This document shows, piece after piece, positions 1 to 7,235 of a DNA stretch of 64,000 nt. The notes beneath the pieces are model-generated. The model was given only the letters and a program-made list of their open reading frames with translations. It was not told where the DNA came from and did not search any database. A program made the position numbers and the translations under genes. Origin of the DNA: RGIG5612 sp045627365 (lineage in GTDB: Bacteria > Bacillota > Clostridia > Lachnospirales > Lachnospiraceae); the NCBI GenBank assembly GCA_045627365.1, contig JAZQNN010000036.1, positions 1 to 64,000 of the forward strand. Direction: 5' to 3'. Each line of letters opens with the position of its first letter. The stretch's first letter is position 1.

Positions 1-59
1 ATCGCGAAGGCTGAGTTGCCCTCTGCCCTTGGTGACCCGTTTAAGATTAAGATTTTCAT
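1..59 (-). CDS. NAD(P)H-dependent FMN reductase/flavodoxin-fold protein, N-terminal fragment
   Basis: Only the first 19 codons lie in the window; the gene runs off the left edge. They read MKILILNGSPRAEGNSAFA, which is the typical first beta strand and FMN-phosphate loop (NGSPR, then N-S) of the NADPH-dependent FMN reductase/flavodoxin-like family. The ATG at 59 is preceded by AAGGAG with a 6 nt spacer, which fixes the start. It points the same way as tupC and is separated from it by about 280 nt of non-coding, repeat-containing DNA. Family call is from a short stretch; substrate unknown. Confidence 0.6.
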   Translation of the reverse strand, partial: MKILILNGSPRAEGNSAFA

Positions 60-84
60 GATTTTCTCCTTTATTTTCGGGGTG

Positions 85-123
85 TTTGTGCATATGCGAA
101 AAAATCTGCCGTTTATGCACAAA
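85..123. repeat. Inverted repeat, copy 1 (TTTGTGCATA arms, 19-nt centre)
   Basis: Perfect 10-bp arms TTTGTGCATA (85-94) and TATGCACAAA (114-123) flank a 19-nt centre. It lies 26 nt upstream of the flavin reductase-like start codon at 59, where an operator or structured leader would sit. A second copy with identical arms and identical centre length is at 241-279. The rest of 60-339 holds AT-rich, imperfectly duplicated sequence and no credible gene. Confidence 0.6.
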
Positions 124-240
124 ATACATCCATTTTTAGCATTTTTATGTCTTATTTTGGCTTATTTTGATGCCTGCCGTGTATCGGCAAGTTGCAAAAT
201 CTATGCCATTTTCTCGATTTTTAGCTTTTTTATGGCGACT

Positions 241-279
241 TTTGTGCATAGGAAAGCAATTTTTTCATATATGCACAAA
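241..279. repeat. Inverted repeat, copy 2 (TTTGTGCATA arms, 19-nt centre)
   Basis: Arms TTTGTGCATA (241-250) and TATGCACAAA (270-279) are identical to copy 1 and again enclose exactly 19 nt, but the centre differs. The upstream flanks also resemble each other (an ATTTTTAGC-N-TTTTTATG block near 131 and near 221), so a unit of roughly 90-150 bp may have been duplicated. Confidence 0.6.
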
Positions 280-313
280 TTCCGCCGCCGAGAAGGCGCC
301 CGCGCAAAAGTCC

Positions 314-332
314 CGCGGCAAAAAGCGCCGCG
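314..332 (-). terminator. Possible terminator after tupC
   Basis: Downstream of the tupC stop (340), CGCGGC and GCCGCG arms form a 6-bp GC stem with a 7-nt loop, followed on the minus strand by GGACTTTTGCG. The U tract is short, so termination efficiency is doubtful. Confidence 0.35.
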
Positions 333-339
333 CCGCAAT

Positions 340-999
340 CTACTCGCCGTAAAACTTTATAAATTCCAGAGCCTCAGCGCTTTCCGGCGCGTAAAGCACT
401 TTCGAAGCCGCACCTGTCTCCGCGATATGCCCGCTGTCGAAGAAGATCGCGTTGTCCGCGACTCTGCGTGCCTCCGCAAGGCTATGCGTAATCAGCACCA
501 GTGCTGCTCCCGTGCGCTCGGCATACTCGCGCATCAGGCCTTCCGCGGCCTGCGCCGACTTCATGTCAAATGCCGCCGTCGGCTCATCCAGTATGAGCAC
601 GTCGAACGTGCGCATCATAATTCGTGCAAATGCCATCTTGGCCGTCTCGCCGCCCGAGAGCTTGTGGGCCGGTTTGCCGGCAAGCGGCGTAAGGATCAAA
701 GCGTCCATGTAGTGCTCCGCAAGTTCCGCGTCGTCTGAGAGCAGCATTACATTCTTCCTGACGCTCATCCTGAACGGGAAGCTTTTCTGCGGCAGGTACC
801 CGGCCACTGCGTCCATTTCGCACGGTTTGTCCGCTTTCTCAAGCCCCGCAATAACTTTGGCAAATGTGCTCTTGCCGCTGCCGTTCGGGCCAATCACCGC
901 GGTTATTTTGCCGCGCTCAAGTTCAAGCGCCGGCACGTCCGTTGCCGGGACCCCGTTATATGTCTTCGTGAAGGCCGGGATATGGATCAGTTCACTCAT
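340..999 (-). CDS. tupC: Tungstate ABC transporter, ATP-binding protein
   Basis: 219-residue ABC ATPase energising anion import at the cytoplasmic membrane. Walker A GPNGSGKS (37-44), Q-loop Gln71, signature LSGGE (114-118), Walker B VLILDEP (134-140) and switch His172 are all present, so it should be active. It is compact, lacking the C-terminal regulatory domain of ModC/CysA types, which fits the TupC class. The ATG at 999 overlaps the tupB stop (ATGA) and follows GAGGAGG; an in-frame extension upstream only runs through tupB. Tungstate specificity is inferred from the TupA-like binding protein next door; molybdate remains possible. Confidence 0.85.
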   Translation of the reverse strand: MSELIHIPAFTKTYNGVPATDVPALELERGKITAVIGPNGSGKSTFAKVIAGLEKADKPCEMDAVAGYLPQKSFPFRMSVRKNVMLLSDDAELAEHYMDALILTPLAGKPAHKLSGGETAKMAFARIMMRTFDVLILDEPTAAFDMKSAQAAEGLMREYAERTGAALVLITHSLAEARRVADNAIFFDSGHIAETGAASKVLYAPESAEALEFIKFYGE

Positions 1000-1682
1000 C
1001 TGCTCAGCCTCCTCTGCAACATTGATACAACGATATTGAGCACGAGCGAAAGCACCATCAGTATCAGGCCGAGCGCGATGCCCAGCGAGAAATCGCCCAT
1101 GTTCGTGTACTGCATGATCGCGGTCGTCATGACGTTGGTCTTCCATGCAATCGCTCCGCCGACCATCGAGATCGCGCCGACCTCGGCGATCGCGCGTGCA
1201 AATGCCAGTAAATATGTCGATATTATAGGGTACGTCCCCTCGCGAAGGAGCAGGGCGAATGCGCGGCCGCGGCGCAGCTTGAGGCCGCGTGCGGTCTCCT
1301 TAAAGGGAAGCGCTATCTGCTCGGTGGCAGTCTCCATCAGCGTTACAACGACCGGTATGATCAGCACCACCTGCGCGAGGACCATTAATGTTACCGTGAA
1401 CATAAGGTGCAGATGCCTGAACGGGCCCACACCAGAAAAAAGTATATAGAATATAAGTCCGCAAACGACCGGCGGCATGCCGACCAGCGTGCGGTTAAGT
1501 ACGATCAGTGCTCGGCGCCCCGGAAAACGGCAGTATCCGTAAAGGATCCCGATCGGCGTCCCGATAATGAGCGAGATCAGCGAGCTCGCAAGTGACATCC
1601 TCGCGGTGGTCGAGAGGATGTTCAGCAACTGCGGATCAAGCGTGATTATTAAATTCCATGCGTCTTTGATTGCTGTAAGCAT
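996..1682 (-). CDS. tupB: Tungstate ABC transporter, permease
   Basis: About 228-residue membrane permease of the binding-protein-dependent family, with several hydrophobic helices and a C-proximal EAA-type loop (AFARAIAEVGAISMVGG) that docks on the ATPase. Its stop overlaps the tupC start, so the two are translationally coupled. No Shine-Dalgarno precedes the ATG at 1682; instead TGTTATAAT ends 6 nt upstream, suggesting a leaderless mRNA. An in-frame TTG at 1700 would overlap that -10 element and is less likely. A hairpin separates it from tupA, so tupBC probably has its own promoter. Confidence 0.83.
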   Translation of the reverse strand: MLTAIKDAWNLIITLDPQLLNILSTTARMSLASSLISLIIGTPIGILYGYCRFPGRRALIVLNRTLVGMPPVVCGLIFYILFSGVGPFRHLHLMFTVTLMVLAQVVLIIPVVVTLMETATEQIALPFKETARGLKLRRGRAFALLLREGTYPIISTYLLAFARAIAEVGAISMVGGAIAWKTNVMTTAIMQYTNMGDFSLGIALGLILMVLSLVLNIVVSMLQRRLSR

Positions 1683-1688
1683 AGGCGT

Positions 1689-1697
1689 ATTATAACA
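1689..1697 (-). promoter_or_regulatory. Extended -10 element of tupB (leaderless)
   Basis: TGTTATAAT (TGn plus consensus TATAAT) ends 6 nt before the tupB ATG, which would put the transcription start at or next to the start codon. A nearly identical arrangement precedes mobA (36912-36920). No good -35 hexamer is visible. Confidence 0.55.
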
Positions 1698-1698
1698 C

Positions 1699-1735
1699 AA
1701 AACGTCCTGCGGGGCAGTAGCCCGGCAGGACGTTT
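1699..1735 (-). terminator. Rho-independent terminator between tupA and tupB
   Basis: An 11-bp stem (AAACGTCCTGC and its complement) with a G/C inner helix follows the tupA stop and runs straight into TTTTGTGTT on the minus strand. It should end most tupA transcripts before tupBC, and its T tract merges with the tupB -10 region. Confidence 0.75.
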
Positions 1736-1753
1736 ATCGTAAAAATCTGCAAA

Positions 1754-2797
1754 TTATTCAACGGTTCTTCCGTTTGCAACGTAGGTCAGGAATGTAGCCT
1801 TATCGGTGAGGATGTAAGCCTGCATTTCTTCGGCCATCTTGAGGCATGCTCCCATGCCGGCATTTGCTGAGGTATACCAGTCGGTGTAATCCTTGAATGA
1901 CTCTGCGTCAGCGGTGATGCCGAGGTCTTCCGGCCACAGGCTGATCTCCTTGGTGTGTGTGCCTGAGTTGTCGCCACGTGATACGAATGTGTACTTCTGG
2001 TCGGCGATCATCTTGAAGCCTTCCTTAACGTTGGCTGCGCTCTTAACTCCGACAGGATCGCTCTCCGGGCCAACCAGTACGAAGAAGTTGTACATATAGC
2101 TCAGACGCTCTTTCTCTAATCCGTCGATCACGTATGAGAATCCACCCTCGATGAATGCTTCTTCCTGTGCCTTAGCGTGAACTAAGAGAAGGTCTGCGTT
2201 GCCCATCTTGGCTGCAGCGATCGCTTTGCCGGTGCCGGCTGATGCAACTTCTACGGTGTAGCCGTACTTCTCTTCAAACTTCGGAAGCAAGTATCCTAAA
2301 AGTCCTGAGTCATTAACTGATGTGGTCGTTGACATGCGGATGACCTTGGTCTCCTCGGTTGCCTGAGGGATCTCAGCTGCTGAAACAGGTGCGCCATCCA
2401 GCAGATAGAACAGGTATTCGCCGTACTCAGCAAATCCATAGTCAGCTGCTGCCTTTTCGCCTTCCTCAGAAAGCAGCCAGTTGATGAGCGCCTCAGCGCC
2501 GGCTGTATTAAGTTCAACATCGGTAACCGCATTGCCGTCTGCGTCTACAAACGGTGCATCCGGGTTAACGGCGAGCAGCGAATATGTGTTGATCATGCTG
2601 TCATCCTGCTCCCAGAGGATGCCGATAACGTCATCCTTGGATTCAGCTGCCGTAGTAGTCTCTGCCTCGCTGGCCTTCGTTGTCTCAGGTGCCTTCGTAG
2701 TGGTCGTCTCTGCTTCCTTGTTGCCACATGCAGCAAGTGCCGGAACCGCCAACAAAACCAGTGCAATCACCAGTGCAATGATTCTATACTTTTTCAT
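1754..2797 (-). CDS. tupA: Tungstate-binding lipoprotein, apparently circularly permuted
   Basis: 347-residue lipoprotein (lipobox ending at Cys24) that captures tungstate outside the membrane for TupBC. The signal is followed by a T/E/K-rich linker (about 27-56). The TupA hallmarks are there: STTTS (about 155-159), a SAGTGKA loop (about 186-192), and SRGDNSGTH (about 272-280). The order is unusual: the segment normally at the C-terminus (NTYSLLAVNP, then INWLLSEEGEKAAADYG, then GEYLF; about 69-130) precedes the TTTS core, and the protein ends at ILTDKATFLTY, where canonical TupA would continue into that segment. All pieces seem present once, so this looks like a circular permutation. Start is fixed by AGGAGGAAGACTT before ATG. 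Confidence 0.85.
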   Translation of the reverse strand: MKKYRIIALVIALVLLAVPALAACGNKEAETTTTKAPETTKASEAETTTAAESKDDVIGILWEQDDSMINTYSLLAVNPDAPFVDADGNAVTDVELNTAGAEALINWLLSEEGEKAAADYGFAEYGEYLFYLLDGAPVSAAEIPQATEETKVIRMSTTTSVNDSGLLGYLLPKFEEKYGYTVEVASAGTGKAIAAAKMGNADLLLVHAKAQEEAFIEGGFSYVIDGLEKERLSYMYNFFVLVGPESDPVGVKSAANVKEGFKMIADQKYTFVSRGDNSGTHTKEISLWPEDLGITADAESFKDYTDWYTSANAGMGACLKMAEEMQAYILTDKATFLTYVANGRTVE

Positions 2798-2831
2798 AAG
2801 TCTTCCTCCTGAAAGGTTTTGTTACTCGTTG

Positions 2832-2840
2832 ATTATATCA
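2832..2840 (-). promoter_or_regulatory. Probable extended -10 of tupA
   Basis: TGATATAAT (TGn-TATAAT) lies about 35 nt upstream of the tupA ATG on the minus strand. A matching -35 is not obvious. Confidence 0.4.
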
Positions 2841-2878
2841 CAAACTTTTTTTAGAGTAAGATGCCGCATTGATATACC

Positions 2879-3880
2879 CTATATCAAAAATGCATACTTC
2901 TCGATCTCATCTGTCTCCGGTACGGAACTGATTCCGCCCGCCCTGGTCGCTGAAAGGCTTGCCGTTACTGCTGCGTATCTTGCGATCGCAGCGAGCTCAT
3001 CATCTGTCAGGTCGGCCGGCATCTTGGCACCTGTCGTTGCGCCGTCCGCACCGATTTCCAGCGCGCAGGTCCTGATTATTCCCGCCATTGCTGTGCCGCC
3101 GAAAATATCTCCGGCTCCGGTCGTGTCGATAACCTTAACATCGGACAGTGCGCTGACGCGCCCTTTCGCATTCTTATTCTTGTATACGCAGCCTTCTGCG
3201 CCGCATGTTACGAACACCAGCTGCGGTGCAAATTCATTGAATATCCTCTCCGCGCCTTCCTCCGGCGTGATTCCCTCGCCGTAGATGAGCTCGACCTCGT
3301 TGTCGCTGATCTTGATGACATCGGCGATGCCCAGACCGCGAATGATCTGCTCTCTGGCTTCGTCCGCGCTCTTCCACAGAGGCGCCCTGTAGTTCGGATC
3401 GAAGGAGATGAGTTTGCCCTTTGATCTGGCGTATTCCAGAACCTCATAGGCAACGCTCTTCGCCGGCTCGTCCGTCATTGAAAGGGTCCCGAAATGAATG
3501 ACCTTGGCCTCATCGATGAGCGTCCAGTCAACATCATCTCTGGTGAGCATGGTGTCTGCACCCGGCTTTCTCGCAAATGAGAATTCCCTGTCGCCGCTCT
3601 CATCCAGTGTCACGAAGGAAAGCGTCGTAAAAACGTCCGGATCGATCACCAGCCCCCGTGTCTCAATGCCGGCGTCTTTAAGTGTGCCGACAAGAAGGCG
3701 TCCGAAAGCGTCGTCGCCAACTTTGCCGATCAGCGCCGTGGCATAGCCACGCCCCGCCAATGCCGCGAGAAAATTCGCCGGCGCTCCGCCCGGGTGTCCG
3801 TCCATGATCGGGTATCCGTCTGCGTTCTTGCCTGCTACCGTAAAATCAACCAGAAGTTCTCCAACTGCCGTTACGTCCAT
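2879..3880 (-). CDS. PfkB-family sugar kinase (fructokinase-like)
   Basis: 333-residue cytoplasmic kinase of the ribokinase/PfkB family. The N-terminal signature GHPGGAPANFLAALAG and the C-terminal ATP/anion-hole motif DTTGAGD (252-258, Asp258 as catalytic base) are intact; SFDPNYRAPLW in the middle is typical of fructokinases. The ATG at 3880 follows GAGGTGACGAT; an upstream in-frame ATG lies inside the preceding gene. It is the last gene of a four-gene unit with an esterase and a ceramidase-like protein, so it may phosphorylate a sugar released from an esterified or glycosylated substrate (inference). Exact sugar unknown. Confidence 0.8.
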   Translation of the reverse strand: MDVTAVGELLVDFTVAGKNADGYPIMDGHPGGAPANFLAALAGRGYATALIGKVGDDAFGRLLVGTLKDAGIETRGLVIDPDVFTTLSFVTLDESGDREFSFARKPGADTMLTRDDVDWTLIDEAKVIHFGTLSMTDEPAKSVAYEVLEYARSKGKLISFDPNYRAPLWKSADEAREQIIRGLGIADVIKISDNEVELIYGEGITPEEGAERIFNEFAPQLVFVTCGAEGCVYKNKNAKGRVSALSDVKVIDTTGAGDIFGGTAMAGIIRTCALEIGADGATTGAKMPADLTDDELAAIARYAAVTASLSATRAGGISSVPETDEIEKYAFLI

Positions 3881-3900
3881 ATCGTCACCTCGATAATTTA

Positions 3901-5391
3901 TTACATATTCTTCTTCAGGAACTCGTAGCACTCGTCCGGCTCATTCTGCGAGATCGACGTGTGCCGCTGCGTCCAAGAGTATCTCGCATCGACCGCTTTT
4001 ACGCGCTCATCCGCCTTGATCAGGAGCGTCAGGTTCTGAAAGAGGTTCAGCGTCGTCTCGTGATGGGCTCCGCAGCGCATATACCATACAGGCGCCATGT
4101 CGCCTTTCTCGAAGCCGCGCAGGAATGTGAATGGATTGATCAGATACTCTCCGCGCGCATGCCTGAGCGCGTCTTCCTGCCATTCCTTTCCGGTCGCTTC
4201 GAATCCTTCAAAGCGGGAGACTACTTCGCCCATGATCGGTGAGAAGTGGCCGTTGGCTGCGCCGTCCCTCGTGCCGAAGGCTTCATTTTCACGCGATGGC
4301 TTGTCGGTGAATCCGTCATAATCGCCGATATACTTCATCCAACGGCCGCTATTCCAGCCGATATACGCCTTCAGACCGGTTATCTCGGCTGATTGACCAT
4401 CCCAGGTGATAACGCCATGATTTGCGGGGTTTTCGAGCCACTGGCGGCGTTCCCCGTCGTTTAATGAGCCAAGGAAACGCGTTGCCGACTTATTTATCTG
4501 CCCGATAAAGTACGGTGTGTACGTATCACCGCCCGCGAATCCGACCCTCTCGCCGGTCTCCGGGTCCTTAAGTCCCAGCTCGTCGACGTATTTTTCGAAC
4601 TCGGCCGCGCAGGCTTTGCTCATTGCATAGCTCACTTTGTCGCCCGAGAAAAGTCCCTCAACATTGTCCACGCTGAACATCCATTCATAGGCTATATCGA
4701 TGTGCGCCAGGTCGGTTATCGGTGAATTGACGATCGCACAGTAAATGTCATCACGGCCCGGAGCTGCTCCGGCAGCCTCAAGATACGGCTCGTAAAGCGG
4801 GCTGTTTCCGCTCACTCCAAGCAGTGCGCTCATGCCGCCGCCTGAGCTTGCGCCGTCCTCGATGATCCGCTCGTGATCGCCCGGAAATACGTCGGCGTTA
4901 TAGTGAATATAGCGAACGACCGCTTTGATATCTATGATGCTCATCGGCAGTTCGCCGCGGCCGACAAACACTCCGTCCACTACTGTATCGCGCCCTCTGA
5001 TGCCCGGGGCTACCGCAACGAAGCCCTCTTTCAGAGCATGCCCGAAGATGCTTTCCCTCTCGATCGCATCACGGCCGAGGGTGTGGACCGCTTCTTCTTT
5101 GCCATAAACGCGTACCTGATAGTCCGGGCGTTTGCGTGCAAGCTCCGCCTCTTCTTCGATCGTAAACGGATCTGTGCCTTCCATTCCGCCGGTCCTCTGG
5201 AAGAAATAGATCGGCATGTCATGGCGTCCCGCCTGGTCCTCGCGAACGTACACATTCATCACCTGCACGTCCGGCGCCTCCGGTCTGGATACGTACGGAA
5301 CGTTCCGGTATATCAAGTACTTTATCGTCTCTCCCTTGAATTCGATCTGACCTTTCTCGAATTTGTCGGGATCAAATCTCAAACTAATCAT
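3901..5391 (-). CDS. Alpha/beta hydrolase, subtype-B tannase/feruloyl esterase-like
   Basis: 496-residue esterase-like protein without signal peptide. The block AVVRYIHYNADVFPGD (about 157-172) followed by GASSGGGMSALLG (nucleophile Ser182 in G-x-S-x-G) is characteristic of bacterial tannase-type hydrolases. Near the C-terminus RCGAHHETT and WTQRHTS give a candidate acid Glu445 and catalytic His477, 32 residues apart; in the tannase family the acid is, from memory, Asp. The Asp said to contact the galloyl ring is not evident, so the substrate may differ. ATG at 5391 follows AAGGATATAATT and lies 2 nt after the upstream gene's stop. Confidence 0.65.
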   Translation of the reverse strand: MISLRFDPDKFEKGQIEFKGETIKYLIYRNVPYVSRPEAPDVQVMNVYVREDQAGRHDMPIYFFQRTGGMEGTDPFTIEEEAELARKRPDYQVRVYGKEEAVHTLGRDAIERESIFGHALKEGFVAVAPGIRGRDTVVDGVFVGRGELPMSIIDIKAVVRYIHYNADVFPGDHERIIEDGASSGGGMSALLGVSGNSPLYEPYLEAAGAAPGRDDIYCAIVNSPITDLAHIDIAYEWMFSVDNVEGLFSGDKVSYAMSKACAAEFEKYVDELGLKDPETGERVGFAGGDTYTPYFIGQINKSATRFLGSLNDGERRQWLENPANHGVITWDGQSAEITGLKAYIGWNSGRWMKYIGDYDGFTDKPSRENEAFGTRDGAANGHFSPIMGEVVSRFEGFEATGKEWQEDALRHARGEYLINPFTFLRGFEKGDMAPVWYMRCGAHHETTLNLFQNLTLLIKADERVKAVDARYSWTQRHTSISQNEPDECYEFLKKNM

Positions 5392-5393
5392 AA

Positions 5394-7235
5394 TTATATC
5401 CTTACCCACATGCACGGACGGATGCCGCCAGCCTGGTCTGCCACACTATCGGCAACGCCGTGGTAATCGATGTGCCCGTCGGCGTTGACGGTCGCTGCAA
5501 CATTGGCCGCCTCGCCCGGTGTCCTTAAATACCACCAGCACGGCTCGCCCGCATCGTCTTTGGCGATCACGAGCTCTTCAAAGCCGCCCAGGAAGCTTTC
5601 TGCCTCGCTGATGCTGAGGGGGAACACCTTGTCTATTGTATCCTCACCTGCGCTGATCCCGTACTTCGGATTGGAAAGATTGGTATTCTTGACCTCGACG
5701 ATCCTTACAAGCTCAGCGTCCGTGAAACCGTCAAGGAACTCTCCGTTAAGCCATTTTCTGAGTGTGCAATCTGCCCAGCATGTATCGGTATTGGTGTCGT
5801 TGAACGCTCTTTTGGCAACTACCTCGCGGCTCATTATCAGCATGCGGCCTGTCTGTTTGGTGAGCACGATCCATTTGCGCCCTGCAAAATCGATCACACT
5901 GTTAGCTGCTGATGCAGACCCGGTCCTTGCAGCCGTCAACTCGACGCGCGGCTCGGTGTGGGTAATTCCGGCCTTGAGGTCTTTCAGCAGACCATCTGCG
6001 ATCTCGACCAGCTTCTCGGCCGCGCCTCTTGCAAATGGTGACCTGTTCGCCTCCCAGGTGCCGATGCCGTTATTGAAATCGTACGCGGCGTCGTGGCTCA
6101 AGTATTTGCCGTCTCCGTTAAGAAAGCTGACAAGCAGCGTCGTCTCATATGGCGATGCTTCCCATATCTCAAGCTCAGTCCTGACGTCCATCTCCTGCTT
6201 GAAGCCGAAGAATGCGACATCGCCGAACGCGATCGCGTCAAGCGGCACTTCTATCTCGCCGTCTCCGGCCTTGTTGGGGTACTTGAATTCTGTCCAGGTG
6301 ACAGCGGCCTGCGCCTCGCTCTTGTCACAGCAGATGCTGTCTGCAACGCTTATGGCAGCTGCGCCCATCTCGGCTGCCAGGCGGTCAACTATTTTGATGC
6401 CGGCGTCGAATCCGATGTCGATAAGGTTCCACTCGCCGTCCCCTCCAAATCCGTAAAACTGCGCGGTCTCGCGTGGATACTGGTCGCCCGCGCCCGGCAT
6501 GCAGAATACGCACGGAACACCGAAGTGCTCTTCCATCCATTTGCAGGCCTGTCCGGTGACCTCACTGTTCAGTTCACGATTGCCGTCATCCTTGCCTGTT
6601 ATACAAAGCGCCGACGGCTTGGTGCCGTAGCTTAAGAAAAATCCGATCGGCTCGCCGTCCGCTGCGTCTTCAAATCGCAGCACTGTCAGCACTTTATTGG
6701 TCTCGCCGTCGCTTCCCGGTCCATAATAAGGTCCTCCTGATACGCCTTCCGGCGGCAGGATGTTCTTGTTGGCGCTTACGTCACACGTGCCCTTGCCTAC
6801 GCCCATCTTCGCCGGTCGGAACGATGCGGCTGCTGAGGCAGCTGCCTGCTTAACGGCAGCTTTCACTGCGGCGTTGAACATCTCCGACTTCACAGCGTCC
6901 TTAGGCCTGTGCATAAAGCCAAACTGATGCGTTGTGTGCACCCAGATGTCATCCGCCGCCACGCCGCAGATTTCGCCCACAAGTGTCTTGACTGCAAGTA
7001 CCAGGTCAGCCGGTGTCTGCGCTATCTCAAGTGCAACTATCGCGATGCGTCTTCCGCCTTCAAGCAAGAGTATCCTCGCCATCGGGTCGTCTTTTATCAG
7101 GCCTTTTTCGCCCTGAATGCAGTGTACCGGGCCGTAGAATCCGTCCTCCGGGAAATATCCATCAGGAAGAAATATCCGCCCAAGTCCGGCTCCTGCATAA
7201 ATTCTATTTTCTGTCATCTCTGTCTCACTGCTCAT
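5394..7235 (-). CDS. Neutral ceramidase N-terminal-like protein fused to a DUF6273 domain
   Basis: 613-residue protein with no signal peptide or membrane segment. Residues about 10-430 resemble the neutral/alkaline ceramidase N-terminal domain (AGAGLGRIFLPDG opening, an IWVHTTHQFGFMH metal-site-like histidine cluster near 98-110, GAGDQYPRE). Residues about 465-613 look like DUF6273 (GRKWIVLTKQTGRMLIMSRE, then DCTLRKWLNGEFLDGF). Its ATG overlaps the stop of the upstream lipoprotein (ATGA), so it is translationally coupled; a second ATG six codons in is possible. True ceramidase activity is not implied; bacteria of this type are not known for ceramides. Both domain calls are by recognition only. 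Confidence 0.55.
   Translation of the reverse strand: MSSETEMTENRIYAGAGLGRIFLPDGYFPEDGFYGPVHCIQGEKGLIKDDPMARILLLEGGRRIAIVALEIAQTPADLVLAVKTLVGEICGVAADDIWVHTTHQFGFMHRPKDAVKSEMFNAAVKAAVKQAAASAAASFRPAKMGVGKGTCDVSANKNILPPEGVSGGPYYGPGSDGETNKVLTVLRFEDAADGEPIGFFLSYGTKPSALCITGKDDGNRELNSEVTGQACKWMEEHFGVPCVFCMPGAGDQYPRETAQFYGFGGDGEWNLIDIGFDAGIKIVDRLAAEMGAAAISVADSICCDKSEAQAAVTWTEFKYPNKAGDGEIEVPLDAIAFGDVAFFGFKQEMDVRTELEIWEASPYETTLLVSFLNGDGKYLSHDAAYDFNNGIGTWEANRSPFARGAAEKLVEIADGLLKDLKAGITHTEPRVELTAARTGSASAANSVIDFAGRKWIVLTKQTGRMLIMSREVVAKRAFNDTNTDTCWADCTLRKWLNGEFLDGFTDAELVRIVEVKNTNLSNPKYGISAGEDTIDKVFPLSISEAESFLGGFEELVIAKDDAGEPCWWYLRTPGEAANVAATVNADGHIDYHGVADSVADQAGGIRPCMWVRI

Noticed and set aside
16..738. 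Plus-strand frame of 240 codons starting MPSALGDPF
   Set aside because: It runs antisense to the flavin reductase start and tupC and through the inverted repeats; no ribosome binding site and no family resemblance.
5470..6456. Long plus-strand frame of 328 codons opposite the ceramidase-like gene
   Set aside because: Pure shadow of the minus-strand gene: Ser/Pro-rich composition, no ribosome binding site.
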